In this document: piece after piece, positions 1 to 6,245 of the stretch
Layout: every line of letters starts with the position of its first letter
How positions within the stretch are numbered: the first letter of the stretch is position 1
From: Bacillota bacterium
GTDB lineage: Bacteria > Bacillota > Clostridia > Peptostreptococcales > Anaerovoracaceae
Assembly (NCBI GenBank): GCA_017515765.1
Contig: JAFWFF010000260.1
Location: forward strand, 1-6,965
Direction of reading: 5' to 3'
Length of the DNA stretch: 6,965 nucleotides
The notes under the pieces: generated by a model
What the model saw: the letters and a program-made list of their open reading frames with translations, nothing else
Told to the model about the DNA's origin: nothing
Databases searched by the model: none
Made by a program: the position numbers and the translations under genes

Positions 1-629
1 CAAACGCAGTTATAAACCGCCTGCCCAGATACCGCAGATATCTGATGGAGCTTGAGAAGAAGGGCGTGGAGAAGATCTCGTCCAAGGAATTCAGCGAGCT
101 CATAGGCTATACCGCGTCGCAGATCCGCCAGGACCTCAACAATTTCGGAGGCTTCGGGCAGCAGGGCTACGGCTACAGCGTTGAAGGCCTCAGGGAGGAG
201 ATAGAGGCTATCCTCGGCCTTGACCGCGAATACCGCATGGTGATCCTCGGCGCAGGCAACCTGGGCAAAGCCATCTACAACTACACCAAGACCGTCAAAG
301 GCGGTTTTAAGGTGGTCGGAGTCTTTGAGGTCAGGAAGGACCTGATCGGGAAGAAACTCGGAAGCAACGAGATACTGGACTATGACTCGCTGGTGGATTT
401 CGTCGAGAAAGAGAAGATCGATATCGGCATCATCTGCGTGGACAGGGAGAACGCCCAGGAAGCCGCGGACAGGCTCTGCTTCGCGGGAGTCAAGGGAATA
501 TGGAATTTTGCCAGGACGGATATCGAAGTGCCGCCCCACATCGCGCTGGAAGTGGTGCATCTGTCGGACAGCCTCCATGCCCTGGCATATCACATGAACG
601 ACATAAAGAAAAAAGGAGGCAGTCATTAA
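1..629 (+). CDS. rex: Redox-sensing transcriptional repressor Rex (5' end cut by window)
   Basis: Rex is a homodimeric cytoplasmic repressor that senses the NADH/NAD+ ratio and, when NADH is low, represses fermentation and other NAD-regenerating genes. The reading frame is open from base 3, and the codons before the first ATG (position 45) already read as Rex (LPRYRRYL), so the true start lies just outside the window. About 208 residues are visible against a usual length near 210-215, so only a few are missing. Seen in order: a winged helix-turn-helix with the Rex signature TASQIRQDLNNFGGFGQQGY, then a Rossmann fold with GAGNLG (visible residues 83-88), then the C-terminal segment with WNFA and the helix that swaps between subunits. 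The gene converges on the ferredoxin gene, and its stop codon lies in the loop of the terminator hairpin. The family call is very secure. Its targets cannot be read from this window. Confidence 0.97.
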   Translation, partial: NAVINRLPRYRRYLMELEKKGVEKISSKEFSELIGYTASQIRQDLNNFGGFGQQGYGYSVEGLREEIEAILGLDREYRMVILGAGNLGKAIYNYTKTVKGGFKVVGVFEVRKDLIGKKLGSNEILDYDSLVDFVEKEKIDIGIICVDRENAQEAADRLCFAGVKGIWNFARTDIEVPPHIALEVVHLSDSLHALAYHMNDIKKKGGSH

Positions 630-637
630 ACTGCCTC
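616..637. terminator. Bidirectional rho-independent terminator between rex and ferredoxin
   Basis: A perfect 8-bp stem (GAGGCAGT/ACTGCCTC) with a 6-base loop is followed on the plus strand by GCTTTTCTTCTTT. On the minus strand it is followed by CCTTTTTTCTTT. It can therefore end both rex (+) and the convergent ferredoxin gene (-). The rex stop codon TAA (627-629) sits within the loop, so a ribosome finishing rex would cover the hairpin. Confidence 0.85.
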
Positions 638-662
638 GCTTTTCTTCTTTCTGAGCTTATGA

Positions 663-833
663 TCAGTCAGCGACCGGTGCGCCTACCGGGCAGGTGTCAG
701 CGCAGTTTCCGCAATCGATGCACTTATCGGCGTCGATCTCGTACTGGCTTCCGCCTTCGGTGATGGCTTCTACCGGGCAGTCTGCCGCGCAAGCGCCGCA
801 GCTGATGCAAGCATCGGTAATTCTATATGCCAT
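663..833 (-). CDS. 2[4Fe-4S] ferredoxin, clostridial type
   Basis: This is a small cytoplasmic low-potential electron carrier. In anaerobes such ferredoxins serve pyruvate:ferredoxin oxidoreductase, hydrogenases, Rnf complexes and similar enzymes. The 56-residue product has two CxxCxxCxxxCP cluster motifs, at residues 9-20 (CISCGACAADCP) and 38-49 (CIDCGNCADTCP), in the pseudo-twofold arrangement typical of clostridial ferredoxins of about 55 residues. An in-frame ATG ten codons upstream (863) was rejected. The start at 833 has a strong AAGGAGGG site (841-848) 7 bases away and gives the standard MAYRITDACISC N-terminus, whereas the upstream ATG has no ribosome site and would lie within a few bases of the predicted transcript start. 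The gene is monocistronic, with its own promoter and terminator. It is convergent with rex and divergent from the P-loop gene. Its redox partner is not shown by the context. Confidence 0.97.
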   Translation of the reverse strand: MAYRITDACISCGACAADCPVEAITEGGSQYEIDADKCIDCGNCADTCPVGAPVAD

Positions 834-874
834 GTTATTTCCCTCCTTATACAAAGGCTCCATACTTCGGACGT

Positions 875-903
875 ATTATAATATACCATAGCGGAAATTG
901 CAA
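875..903 (-). promoter_or_regulatory. Sigma-A promoter of the ferredoxin gene
   Basis: Reading the minus strand, a -35 box TTGCAA (903-898) is separated by 17 bases from a consensus -10 box TATAAT (880-875). Transcription would start near 868, giving a leader of about 35 bases that contains the AAGGAGGG ribosome site. The -10 box lies in the 8-base palindrome ATTATAAT (875-882), so a TATAAT also exists on the plus strand, facing the P-loop gene. Confidence 0.75.
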
Positions 904-916
904 GTAAACAAATAAT

Positions 917-1780
917 ATGAAAATTATCGCTTTAACAGGGCCCAGCGGGACCGGAAAATCTTTTCAGGCACAGACCATCTGCAGTGAGAGAGCCATCGAT
1001 GGAATGATCGACGATGGCCTCTTTGTTTATCATGAGAGCCTTGCCGCCGGGAAGTCCGCAAAGCGTGAGAAGACCAAGACCGGCGCGATCAAGACCGCCC
1101 TGTTCACCAGGGACGACCACGCCCGTGAAGTCGCGGACGCTATCGGAAGGCTCGCCCCGGAGTCGATCCTGGTGCTCGGGACGTCCGACAAAATGGCGGA
1201 CCGGATAACCGACAGGCTTGGCCTTCCCCGCGCGTCGGAATACATACACATCGAGGACATAACGACTGAGGAGGAACGCGAGCTCGCCCTGAAGCAGCGC
1301 AAACAGCAGGGCAAGCACGTCATCCCGGTGCCCACCCTCCAGCTGAAAAGAGACTTCGCCGGCTATTTCCTGGACCCGCTGAAACTCATCAAGCAGGTGA
1401 GGTCCGCTACGGACAGGGGAGTCGAGAGCATCCAGGAGACCCTGAGGATCGGCGGCAAGGAGCCGGATTCCGCCAAAACAGTGGTTCGGCCGACCTACAG
1501 CTATATGGGGGACTTCATCATCTCCGACTCGGTGGTGACCGACATAGCCAACTGCGTCGCGGACGAGGTGGACGGGATCTCGGAAGTCGTGAGCGTATTC
1601 GAGAACACAGAGCCGGACAACCTGATGCTCCAGGTGGTCGTCGACATGGACCGCGGAGCAGCGATCTGGAGCGTCGCCGAGGAATACCAGAAGAGGCTTT
1701 CCAAAGTGGTGGAGGATATGACTGCCTTCAACGTCGTCGAGACTGACGTCGAGGTGAGGCAGCTGGTGAACAGAAGATGA
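917..1780 (+). CDS. P-loop NTPase with C-terminal Asp23/Gls24-like domain
   Basis: This 287-residue protein has two parts. Residues 1 to about 160 form a nucleotide-binding domain with a Walker A motif at the extreme N-terminus (GPSGTGKS, residues 8-15). They also contain a hydrophobic strand ending SILVLGTSD (83-91) and a distinctive GKHVIPVPT (132-140). I cannot pin down the P-loop subclass; it has the size and layout of a small kinase-like domain. Residues about 198-287 (GDFIISDSVV, then IANCVADEVDGI) match the Asp23/Gls24 (YloU-like) fold of alkaline-shock and envelope-stress proteins. No signal peptide or membrane segment is seen, so it is probably cytoplasmic. The start is fixed: an in-frame TAA lies at 905-907 and the next Met is residue 30, beyond the P-loop. 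There is no recognisable Shine-Dalgarno site. The gene overlaps the OGG gene by 4 bp (ATGA). The role is unknown; ATP- or GTP-dependent stress function is inference only. Confidence 0.85.
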   Translation: MKIIALTGPSGTGKSFQAQTICSERAIDGMIDDGLFVYHESLAAGKSAKREKTKTGAIKTALFTRDDHAREVADAIGRLAPESILVLGTSDKMADRITDRLGLPRASEYIHIEDITTEEERELALKQRKQQGKHVIPVPTLQLKRDFAGYFLDPLKLIKQVRSATDRGVESIQETLRIGGKEPDSAKTVVRPTYSYMGDFIISDSVVTDIANCVADEVDGISEVVSVFENTEPDNLMLQVVVDMDRGAAIWSVAEEYQKRLSKVVEDMTAFNVVETDVEVRQLVNRR

Positions 1781-2670
1781 GCAGGGAATTGATATTTGAA
1801 GGCGTCAGGGATTTCGACTGCGATCATATATTCGACTGCGGACAGTGCTTCCGCTGGTACAGGGAGGAAGACGGATCGTATACAGGCCTTGCCGGATGCG
1901 CTCTGGCGAACGTGGCTTTCGAGCCGCACGACCGGGATGCCGCGCCGGGCTTTTCCGAGGGGACTGTCCGGGTCCGCGTGCTCGCGGGACCGGAGGACGC
2001 TGAGGATCCGGCGCTCTGGAGCAGGTATCTGGACCTCGGACGCGATTACGGGGCGATCAAAGCCCGCCTCTCGGCGGACGACCCCGTGATGGAACAGGCT
2101 ATAGCCGCGGGAAGCGGGATACGCATCCTGGACCAGGATCTCTGGGAGACCATAGTATCCTTCATAATCTCACAGAACAACAACATACCGAGGATCAAAG
2201 GCTGCATAGAGCGGCTCGCGGACGGTTTCGGAGAGCCGCTCGAAGGAGCGGAAGGAGCGCGCGGGCAGCGCGCTTTGATCCTTAAGACCCTGCCGGGGCC
2301 GGAGAGGCTCGCGGGGCTCGAAGCGGAGGATCTGGCGCCTGTCAGGCTGGGCTACAGGACGAGATATCTGGTGGAGACCGCGAGATGCGTAGCGGAGAAG
2401 GGGCTCCCTCGGAACATGGAGGAACTCTCCTCGCTCTGCGGCGTGGGGCCCAAGGTCGCGAACTGCATAGCGCTCTTCGGAATGGGGAAGAGGGACAGCT
2501 TCCCCATAGACGTCTGGGTCAGAAGGGTGATGGCGAAATGCTACGGATTTGATGAAGGAGACATGAAGGGAATGGCCGGATTCGCCCGTTCCAGATACGG
2601 CGAACTGGGCGGGTACGCGCAGCAGTATCTCTTCTATTACATCCGCGGGCTGGACGAAAAAAACCGATAA
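1777..2670 (+). CDS. ogg: 8-oxoguanine DNA glycosylase/AP lyase, OGG1 type
   Basis: This base-excision-repair enzyme removes 8-oxoguanine opposite cytosine and nicks the resulting abasic site. The 297-residue protein has the OGG N-terminal domain (IFDCGQCFRW, 18-27), then the glycosylase core with SFIISQNNNIPRIKG (128-142). The helix-hairpin-helix GVGPKVANC (222-230) carries the predicted Schiff-base lysine Lys226, and PIDVW (243-247) carries the predicted catalytic Asp245, equivalent to Lys249 and Asp268 of human OGG1. The end GGYAQQYLFYYIRG is typical of the bacterial branch. Between about residues 152 and 175 there is an Ala/Gly/Glu/Arg-rich stretch encoded by repetitive GGAGCG-like DNA, where relatives usually have an aromatic-Phe-Pro segment; this looks like a tolerated loop. 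The ATG overlaps the upstream stop (ATGA), implying translational coupling. The stop is 7 bp before the groESL -35 box with no terminator between, so some read-through into groESL is possible. Confidence 0.95.
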   Translation: MSRELIFEGVRDFDCDHIFDCGQCFRWYREEDGSYTGLAGCALANVAFEPHDRDAAPGFSEGTVRVRVLAGPEDAEDPALWSRYLDLGRDYGAIKARLSADDPVMEQAIAAGSGIRILDQDLWETIVSFIISQNNNIPRIKGCIERLADGFGEPLEGAEGARGQRALILKTLPGPERLAGLEAEDLAPVRLGYRTRYLVETARCVAEKGLPRNMEELSSLCGVGPKVANCIALFGMGKRDSFPIDVWVRRVMAKCYGFDEGDMKGMAGFARSRYGELGGYAQQYLFYYIRGLDEKNR

Positions 2671-2677
2671 AAATCTG

Positions 2678-2706
2678 TTGACAGGGGTATATAAAAGACA
2701 TACAAT
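2678..2706 (+). promoter_or_regulatory. Sigma-A promoter of groESL
   Basis: A consensus -35 TTGACA (2678-2683), a 17-base spacer and a -10 TACAAT (2701-2706) predict a start near 2713, a few bases before the CIRCE operator. This is a vegetative promoter held down by a repressor, the usual Gram-positive class I heat-shock arrangement. Confidence 0.93.
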
Positions 2707-2716
2707 GATTCATGGG

Positions 2717-2743
2717 TTAGCACTCCTTTAACGTGAGTGCTAA
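2717..2743 (+). promoter_or_regulatory. CIRCE operator (HrcA binding site)
   Basis: TTAGCACTC, nine bases, then GAGTGCTAA: both 9-base arms match the CIRCE consensus exactly. It begins about 4-5 bases after the predicted transcript start, so HrcA bound here would block the groESL promoter. GroEL is known to help HrcA fold, giving feedback on chaperonin supply. In RNA the same inverted repeat would form a hairpin near the 5' end. The hrcA gene is not in this window, so the repressor acts from elsewhere, probably from an hrcA-grpE-dnaK operon. Confidence 0.97.
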
Positions 2744-2790
2744 CACGAAAAAGTCCTAAATAATAATTTACATATCAGGAGGTAATCGAA

Positions 2791-3075
2791 ATGGCAAAGA
2801 GCATCGGCATCAAACCTTTGGGCGCCAGAGTTCTCATCAAAAAGCTTGAGGCTGAAGAAAAGTCTCAGGGAGGCATTCTCCTCACGAGTTCCGCCAAGGA
2901 AAAACCCCAGATCGCTGAGATCGTGGCGGTCGGCCCCGGAACCAAGGACGAGCCCATGGAAGTGAAGGCAGGCGACAAGATCGTCTTCTCCAAATATGCC
3001 GGAACAGATATAAAGTACGAAGGCGAAGAATACACGATCATGAACCAGAGCGATATTCTGGCCACGGTAAAATAG
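2791..3075 (+). CDS. groES: Co-chaperonin GroES (Hsp10)
   Basis: GroES forms the heptameric lid that closes the GroEL chamber during ATP-driven folding in the cytoplasm. The 94-residue product is the standard length. It shows the N-terminal strand IKPLGARVLI (7-16). The mobile loop is at about 20-36, with the GroEL-contacting hydrophobic tripeptide within GGILL (27-31). EIVAVGPGT (43-51), GDKIVFSKYAGT (61-72) and the closing YTIMNQSDILA (81-91) follow. A strong AGGAGGT site (2777-2783) lies 7 bases before the ATG. It is the first gene of the CIRCE-controlled operon, with groEL 45 bases downstream. Nothing unusual is seen in the protein. Confidence 0.99.
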   Translation: MAKSIGIKPLGARVLIKKLEAEEKSQGGILLTSSAKEKPQIAEIVAVGPGTKDEPMEVKAGDKIVFSKYAGTDIKYEGEEYTIMNQSDILATVK

Positions 3076-3083
3076 TGATATAC

Positions 3084-3099
3084 CGCCGGGCATCCGGCG
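3084..3099 (+). other. Small GC-rich hairpin between groES and groEL
   Basis: A perfect 6-bp inverted repeat, CGCCGG and CCGGCG around a GCAT loop, lies in the 45-base gap, 7 bases before the groEL ribosome site (GGAGGA, 3107-3112). It has no T-run, so it is not a terminator. It may stabilise or mark a processing point in the bicistronic mRNA, but that is inference. Similar GCCGG-based hairpins occur at 4876-4891 and 6651-6667. Confidence 0.5.
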
Positions 3100-3120
3100 C
3101 AAGATCGGAGGAATAATATA

Positions 3121-4755
3121 ATGGCAAAGGAAATCTATTACGGAGAAGAAGCGAGACGCATGCTGCAGGCAGGCGTTGACAAACTGGCAAATACAGTAAA
3201 GATCACACTCGGGCCCAAGGGCAGGAACGTTTTGATCAGCAAAGCCTTCGGCTCCCCGCTCATCACCAACGACGGCGTCACCATCGCGAGAGAGATCGAG
3301 CTTGAGGACGCCACCGAGAACATGGGAGCGCAGCTCGTCAAGGAAGTCGCCACCAAGACCAACGACGTCGCCGGCGACGGAACCACCACCGCCACACTGC
3401 TCGCCCAGATCATCATCAGGGAAGGATTCAAGAACGTAGCGGCAGGCGCCAATCCCATGATCCTGAAGAGAGGCATCGAGGGAGCGGTCGAGGTAGCCGT
3501 GGACGAGATCAGGAAGAACGCCCGCAAGGTAGCCACCAAGGAGAGCATCGCCCAGGTAGCGTCCGTATCCGCTTCCGACACACAGATCGGCGAACTCATC
3601 GCGGAGGCCATGGAGAAGGTCGGACGTGACGGAGTCATCACCGTTGAAGAGTCCAAGTCCCTCGGGACCAACCTCGACGTGGTCGAAGGAATGCAGTTCG
3701 ACAGAGGATATCTCTCCGCTTACATGGTAAGCGATACCGATAAGATGGAAGCAGTCCTCGAGAATCCGTACATCCTGCTCACAGACAAGAAGATCAGCAA
3801 CATCCAGGATCTTCTCCCCATCCTCGAGCAGATCGTAAAGATGGGCAGAAAGCTTTTGATCGTGGCTGAGGACGTTGAGGGTGAAGCCCTTGCGACACTC
3901 GTCATCAACAAGCTGAAAGGCGTTCTGGACGTCGTAGCGGTCAAGGCTCCGGGATTCGGCGACAGAAGAAAAGCCATGATGGGCGACATCGCCACCCTTA
4001 CCGGCGGCGTGGTCATCAGCGAGGAAGTCGGCTACGATCTTAAGGAAGCCACGCTCGACCTGCTCGGAACCGCCGCGACCGTCAAGGTCACCAAGGAGAA
4101 CACCGTCATCGTCGGCGGCGCCGGAGACAAGACAGAGATCAAGAACCGCATCAACGCCATCAAGGCTCAGATGGGCGAGACCGATTCCGAATACGATAAG
4201 GAGAAGCTCCAGGAGAGACTTGCCAAGCTGTCCGGCGGCGTAGCCGTGATAAAAGTCGGCGCTGCGACCGAGACCGAACTTAAAGAAAGAAAGCTCCGCA
4301 TCGAGGACGCTCTCAACGCCACCAAGGCTGCTGTCGAGGAAGGCATCGTCGCAGGCGGCGGCACCGCGCTCGTGAACGCGATCCCGGCAGTTTCCAAGTA
4401 CGCCGAGACCCTCGAGGGCGACGTCAGGACCGGAGCGCGCATCATCGTCAGAGCTCTTGAGGAGCCTGTACGCCAGATCGCCGAGAACGCCGGATTCGAA
4501 GGCAGCGTCGTGGTCGACGCGGTCAAGAACCAGAAGAAGGGCTTCGGCTTCAACGCTGCGACCGAGAAGTACGTCGACATGATCAAAGACGGTATCGTCG
4601 ACCCGGCCAAGGTCACGAGATCCGCTCTCCAGAACGCCGCTTCCGCATCCGCAATGCTCCTCACCACAGAGGCCGGCATCGTGGACATCAAGGAAGAGAA
4701 TCCCGCAGGCGCTATGCCTCCGGGAGGCGGAATGGGCGGAATGGGCATGATGTAA
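3121..4755 (+). CDS. groEL: Chaperonin GroEL (Hsp60)
   Basis: GroEL is the 14-subunit, double-ring chaperonin that encloses and refolds proteins with GroES and ATP. The 544-residue length is normal. Diagnostic sites are present: the nucleotide-binding GPKGRNV (31-37), NDVAGDGTTT (81-90) with the metal/phosphate-contacting Asp86, and the apical-domain segment KAPGFGDRRKAMMGDIA (275-291). VEEGIVAGGGTAL (405-417) and the hydrolysis residue Asp396 in IEDAL (equivalent to E. coli Asp398) are also there. The protein ends in the flexible Gly-Met tail, GGGMGGMGMM. The start is supported by GGAGGA (3107-3112), 8 bases upstream. It is co-transcribed with groES under CIRCE control and closed by a strong terminator. 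Catalytic and structural residues all look intact. Confidence 0.99.
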   Translation: MAKEIYYGEEARRMLQAGVDKLANTVKITLGPKGRNVLISKAFGSPLITNDGVTIAREIELEDATENMGAQLVKEVATKTNDVAGDGTTTATLLAQIIIREGFKNVAAGANPMILKRGIEGAVEVAVDEIRKNARKVATKESIAQVASVSASDTQIGELIAEAMEKVGRDGVITVEESKSLGTNLDVVEGMQFDRGYLSAYMVSDTDKMEAVLENPYILLTDKKISNIQDLLPILEQIVKMGRKLLIVAEDVEGEALATLVINKLKGVLDVVAVKAPGFGDRRKAMMGDIATLTGGVVISEEVGYDLKEATLDLLGTAATVKVTKENTVIVGGAGDKTEIKNRINAIKAQMGETDSEYDKEKLQERLAKLSGGVAVIKVGAATETELKERKLRIEDALNATKAAVEEGIVAGGGTALVNAIPAVSKYAETLEGDVRTGARIIVRALEEPVRQIAENAGFEGSVVVDAVKNQKKGFGFNAATEKYVDMIKDGIVDPAKVTRSALQNAASASAMLLTTEAGIVDIKEENPAGAMPPGGGMGGMGMM

Positions 4756-4788
4756 GCCCGCGCCCGGTTCAGTTTAAACAGACCCGTG

Positions 4789-4822
4789 AACACGGCGGAG
4801 CGCATTGCTCCGCCGTGTTTTC
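4789..4822 (+). terminator. Rho-independent terminator of groESL
   Basis: A perfect 13-bp stem (left arm AACACGGCGGAGC, 4789-4801; right arm 4807-4819) with a 5-base loop is followed by TTCT. The stem is very GC-rich and begins 34 bases after the groEL stop. The T-run is short, but the long stem compensates. The remaining bases of the gap (4756-4788) show nothing else recognisable. Confidence 0.88.
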
Positions 4823-4825
4823 TAC

Positions 4826-4854
4826 TGTACAAAACGCCCCCAAAAATGTATAAT
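4826..4854 (+). promoter_or_regulatory. Probable promoter of the symporter gene
   Basis: A consensus -10 TATAAT (4849-4854) is preceded, at a 17-base spacing, by a weak -35 TGTACA (4826-4831, 4 of 6 consensus). It follows directly after the groESL terminator. The predicted transcript would start near 4861 and have a leader of about 55 bases containing the GCCGGC hairpin at 4876-4891. Confidence 0.65.
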
Positions 4855-4875
4855 TATTCTGTAGGTATTATCAAG

Positions 4876-4891
4876 GCCGGCTGCGGCCGGC
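4876..4891 (+). other. GCCGGC inverted repeat in the symporter leader
   Basis: Two copies of the self-complementary hexamer GCCGGC surround the loop TGCG, giving a 6-bp GC-only hairpin 13 bases upstream of the ribosome site (AGGAGA, 4905-4910). It has no T-run, so it is not an obvious attenuator. It could be an RNA stability element or a repressor site, but no regulator can be named. Confidence 0.45.
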
Positions 4892-4916
4892 AGATGTTGT
4901 TATTAGGAGAGAAACT

Positions 4917-6230
4917 ATGGATAACAATGCACCCAAGAAGAGCGGGATCCTTCAGGCTTACCTGAACTTCAACGTCCTGTACAAGATCCTCATCGGTCTT
5001 GTCATCGGCGCCATCGCAGGCGTCATCCTTGCTGCATCCGGCGTGACTGCTCTTCCGCCCTGGATCAGCATGTTCGGCACGATCTTCACCAGACTGCTGA
5101 AGATGATCATCATCCCGATCGTCGTCGGTTCGCTGGTGGTCGGCGCATCCTCCGTCTCCCCCGCAAACGTGGGAAGAGTCGGTATCCGCGTCGTGATCAT
5201 CTACCTTCTGACATCCGCATGCGGAGTTATCATCGGCCTCATCATGGCGAATATCTTCCAGCCCCACGCAGCTCTTGAAGCCGTCACCGAGATGGCTGCC
5301 GAAGCTGCCGGAAAGACCGCTGACGTCAGCGTATGGACAGTTATCGCCGAGATCATCCCGACCAGCGTCCTTACTTCTCTGGTCAACGAGACAGTGCTCC
5401 AGGTGATCTTCTTCTCGCTGGTCTTCGGACTTTGCCTGTCCTTCATGAAGGTCTCCGACGATGAGCGCATCCGCACCATCTCCACCACCATGTACAACGT
5501 GTTCGACTGCCTTGCCGAGATCATGATGAAGATAGTCCGCGGCATCATGCAGTATGCTCCGATCGGCGTTGCCGTCCTGATCTGCGAAGTATTCGCGAAG
5601 AACGGCGCCAAGGTCGCCGGAGCTCTGCTCACCGTGACCATCGCCTGCTTCCTCGGCTACGCGATCCACATCGTACTGATCTACGGCGGACTCCTGAAGA
5701 TCTTCAAGATCAAGATCGGAACCTTCTTCAAAGAAGCCAGGACTCCGTTCATCACCGCTTTTGTTACCCGTTCTTCCAACGGTACTCTTCCGACCACGAT
5801 GACTGCCGCAGAGAACCTCGGCGTCGAGAAAGAAGTATACGCGTTCTCCCTCCCGCTCGGAGCCACCATCAACATGGACGGTACCGCGATCTATCAGGGC
5901 GTCTGCGCGTTCTTCCTCGTAATGTCCTGCTTCGGCCGCGGCCTGACCATGGGTGAGATGGGCATGATCGTCCTCCTTGCCACCCTGGCCTCGATCGGTA
6001 CCGCAGGCGTCCCGGGAGCCGGAGCCATCATGCTGGCAATGGTAATGCAGGGCATCGGCCTCCCCATCGAAGAGGCTTCCGTCCTCGCAGGCGCATACGC
6101 CATGATCCTCGGAATCGACGCGATCCTCGACATGGGCCGTACAGCTCTGAACGTAACGGGCGACCTTACCTGCACCTGCTGCATCGCCAAGAGACTCGGC
6201 TTCCTCAGAGACGACTCTCCGCTCAGATAG
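4917..6230 (+). CDS. Dicarboxylate/amino acid:cation (Na+ or H+) symporter, probably acidic amino acids
   Basis: This membrane carrier of the glutamate transporter family (DAACS/GltPh/EAAT fold) takes up an amino acid with cations. The 437-residue product has hydrophobic helices from residue 20 onward. It also has the family's core: re-entrant loop HP1 with RSSNGTLP (285-292), TM7 with the sodium-site NMDGT (319-323), HP2 with GVPGAG (364-369), and TM8 with DAILDMGRTALNVTGD (401-416). By comparison with archaeal GltPh, Asp405, Arg408, Thr409 and Asn412 correspond to the substrate-contacting Asp394, Arg397, Thr398 and Asn401; the Arg favours aspartate or glutamate. HP1 carries the extra Arg285 (GltPh Arg276), and TM8 has Met406 where EAATs have Arg. 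The HP1 serine triplet is Ser-Ser-Asn, not Ser-Ser-Ser. AGGAGA (4905-4910) lies 6 bases before the ATG. The exact substrate is inferred. Confidence 0.95.
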   Translation: MDNNAPKKSGILQAYLNFNVLYKILIGLVIGAIAGVILAASGVTALPPWISMFGTIFTRLLKMIIIPIVVGSLVVGASSVSPANVGRVGIRVVIIYLLTSACGVIIGLIMANIFQPHAALEAVTEMAAEAAGKTADVSVWTVIAEIIPTSVLTSLVNETVLQVIFFSLVFGLCLSFMKVSDDERIRTISTTMYNVFDCLAEIMMKIVRGIMQYAPIGVAVLICEVFAKNGAKVAGALLTVTIACFLGYAIHIVLIYGGLLKIFKIKIGTFFKEARTPFITAFVTRSSNGTLPTTMTAAENLGVEKEVYAFSLPLGATINMDGTAIYQGVCAFFLVMSCFGRGLTMGEMGMIVLLATLASIGTAGVPGAGAIMLAMVMQGIGLPIEEASVLAGAYAMILGIDAILDMGRTALNVTGDLTCTCCIAKRLGFLRDDSPLR

Positions 6231-6245
6231 GGCATTAGTAAAGAG

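Noticed and set aside
834..863. Longer ferredoxin start adding ten residues
   Set aside because: The upstream ATG has no ribosome site, would leave almost no leader after the predicted transcript start, and the added residues are just the translated ribosome-site region. The ATG at 833 has an ideal site and gives a standard ferredoxin N-terminus.
898..911. Possible Rex operator at the ferredoxin promoter (TTGTTTAC near TTGCAA on the minus strand)
   Set aside because: Only a TTG...CAA outline fits the TTGTTAA-N4-TTAACAA consensus; the two halves are not symmetric. Too weak to claim Rex control.
932..1929. Minus-strand open frames (up to 142 codons) opposite the P-loop/Asp23 and OGG genes
   Set aside because: No domain, promoter or ribosome site, and fully overlapped by well-supported plus-strand genes.
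3138..4832. Several minus-strand open frames opposite groEL (up to 221 codons)
   Set aside because: Low-complexity Ser/Ala/Thr/Met-rich translations exactly antisense to a secure groEL gene, with no promoter or ribosome site.
4876..4891. Riboswitch or attenuator in the symporter leader
   Set aside because: The leader is only about 55 bases with a single short hairpin and no T-run, so there is no room for a known riboswitch aptamer or a terminator alternative.
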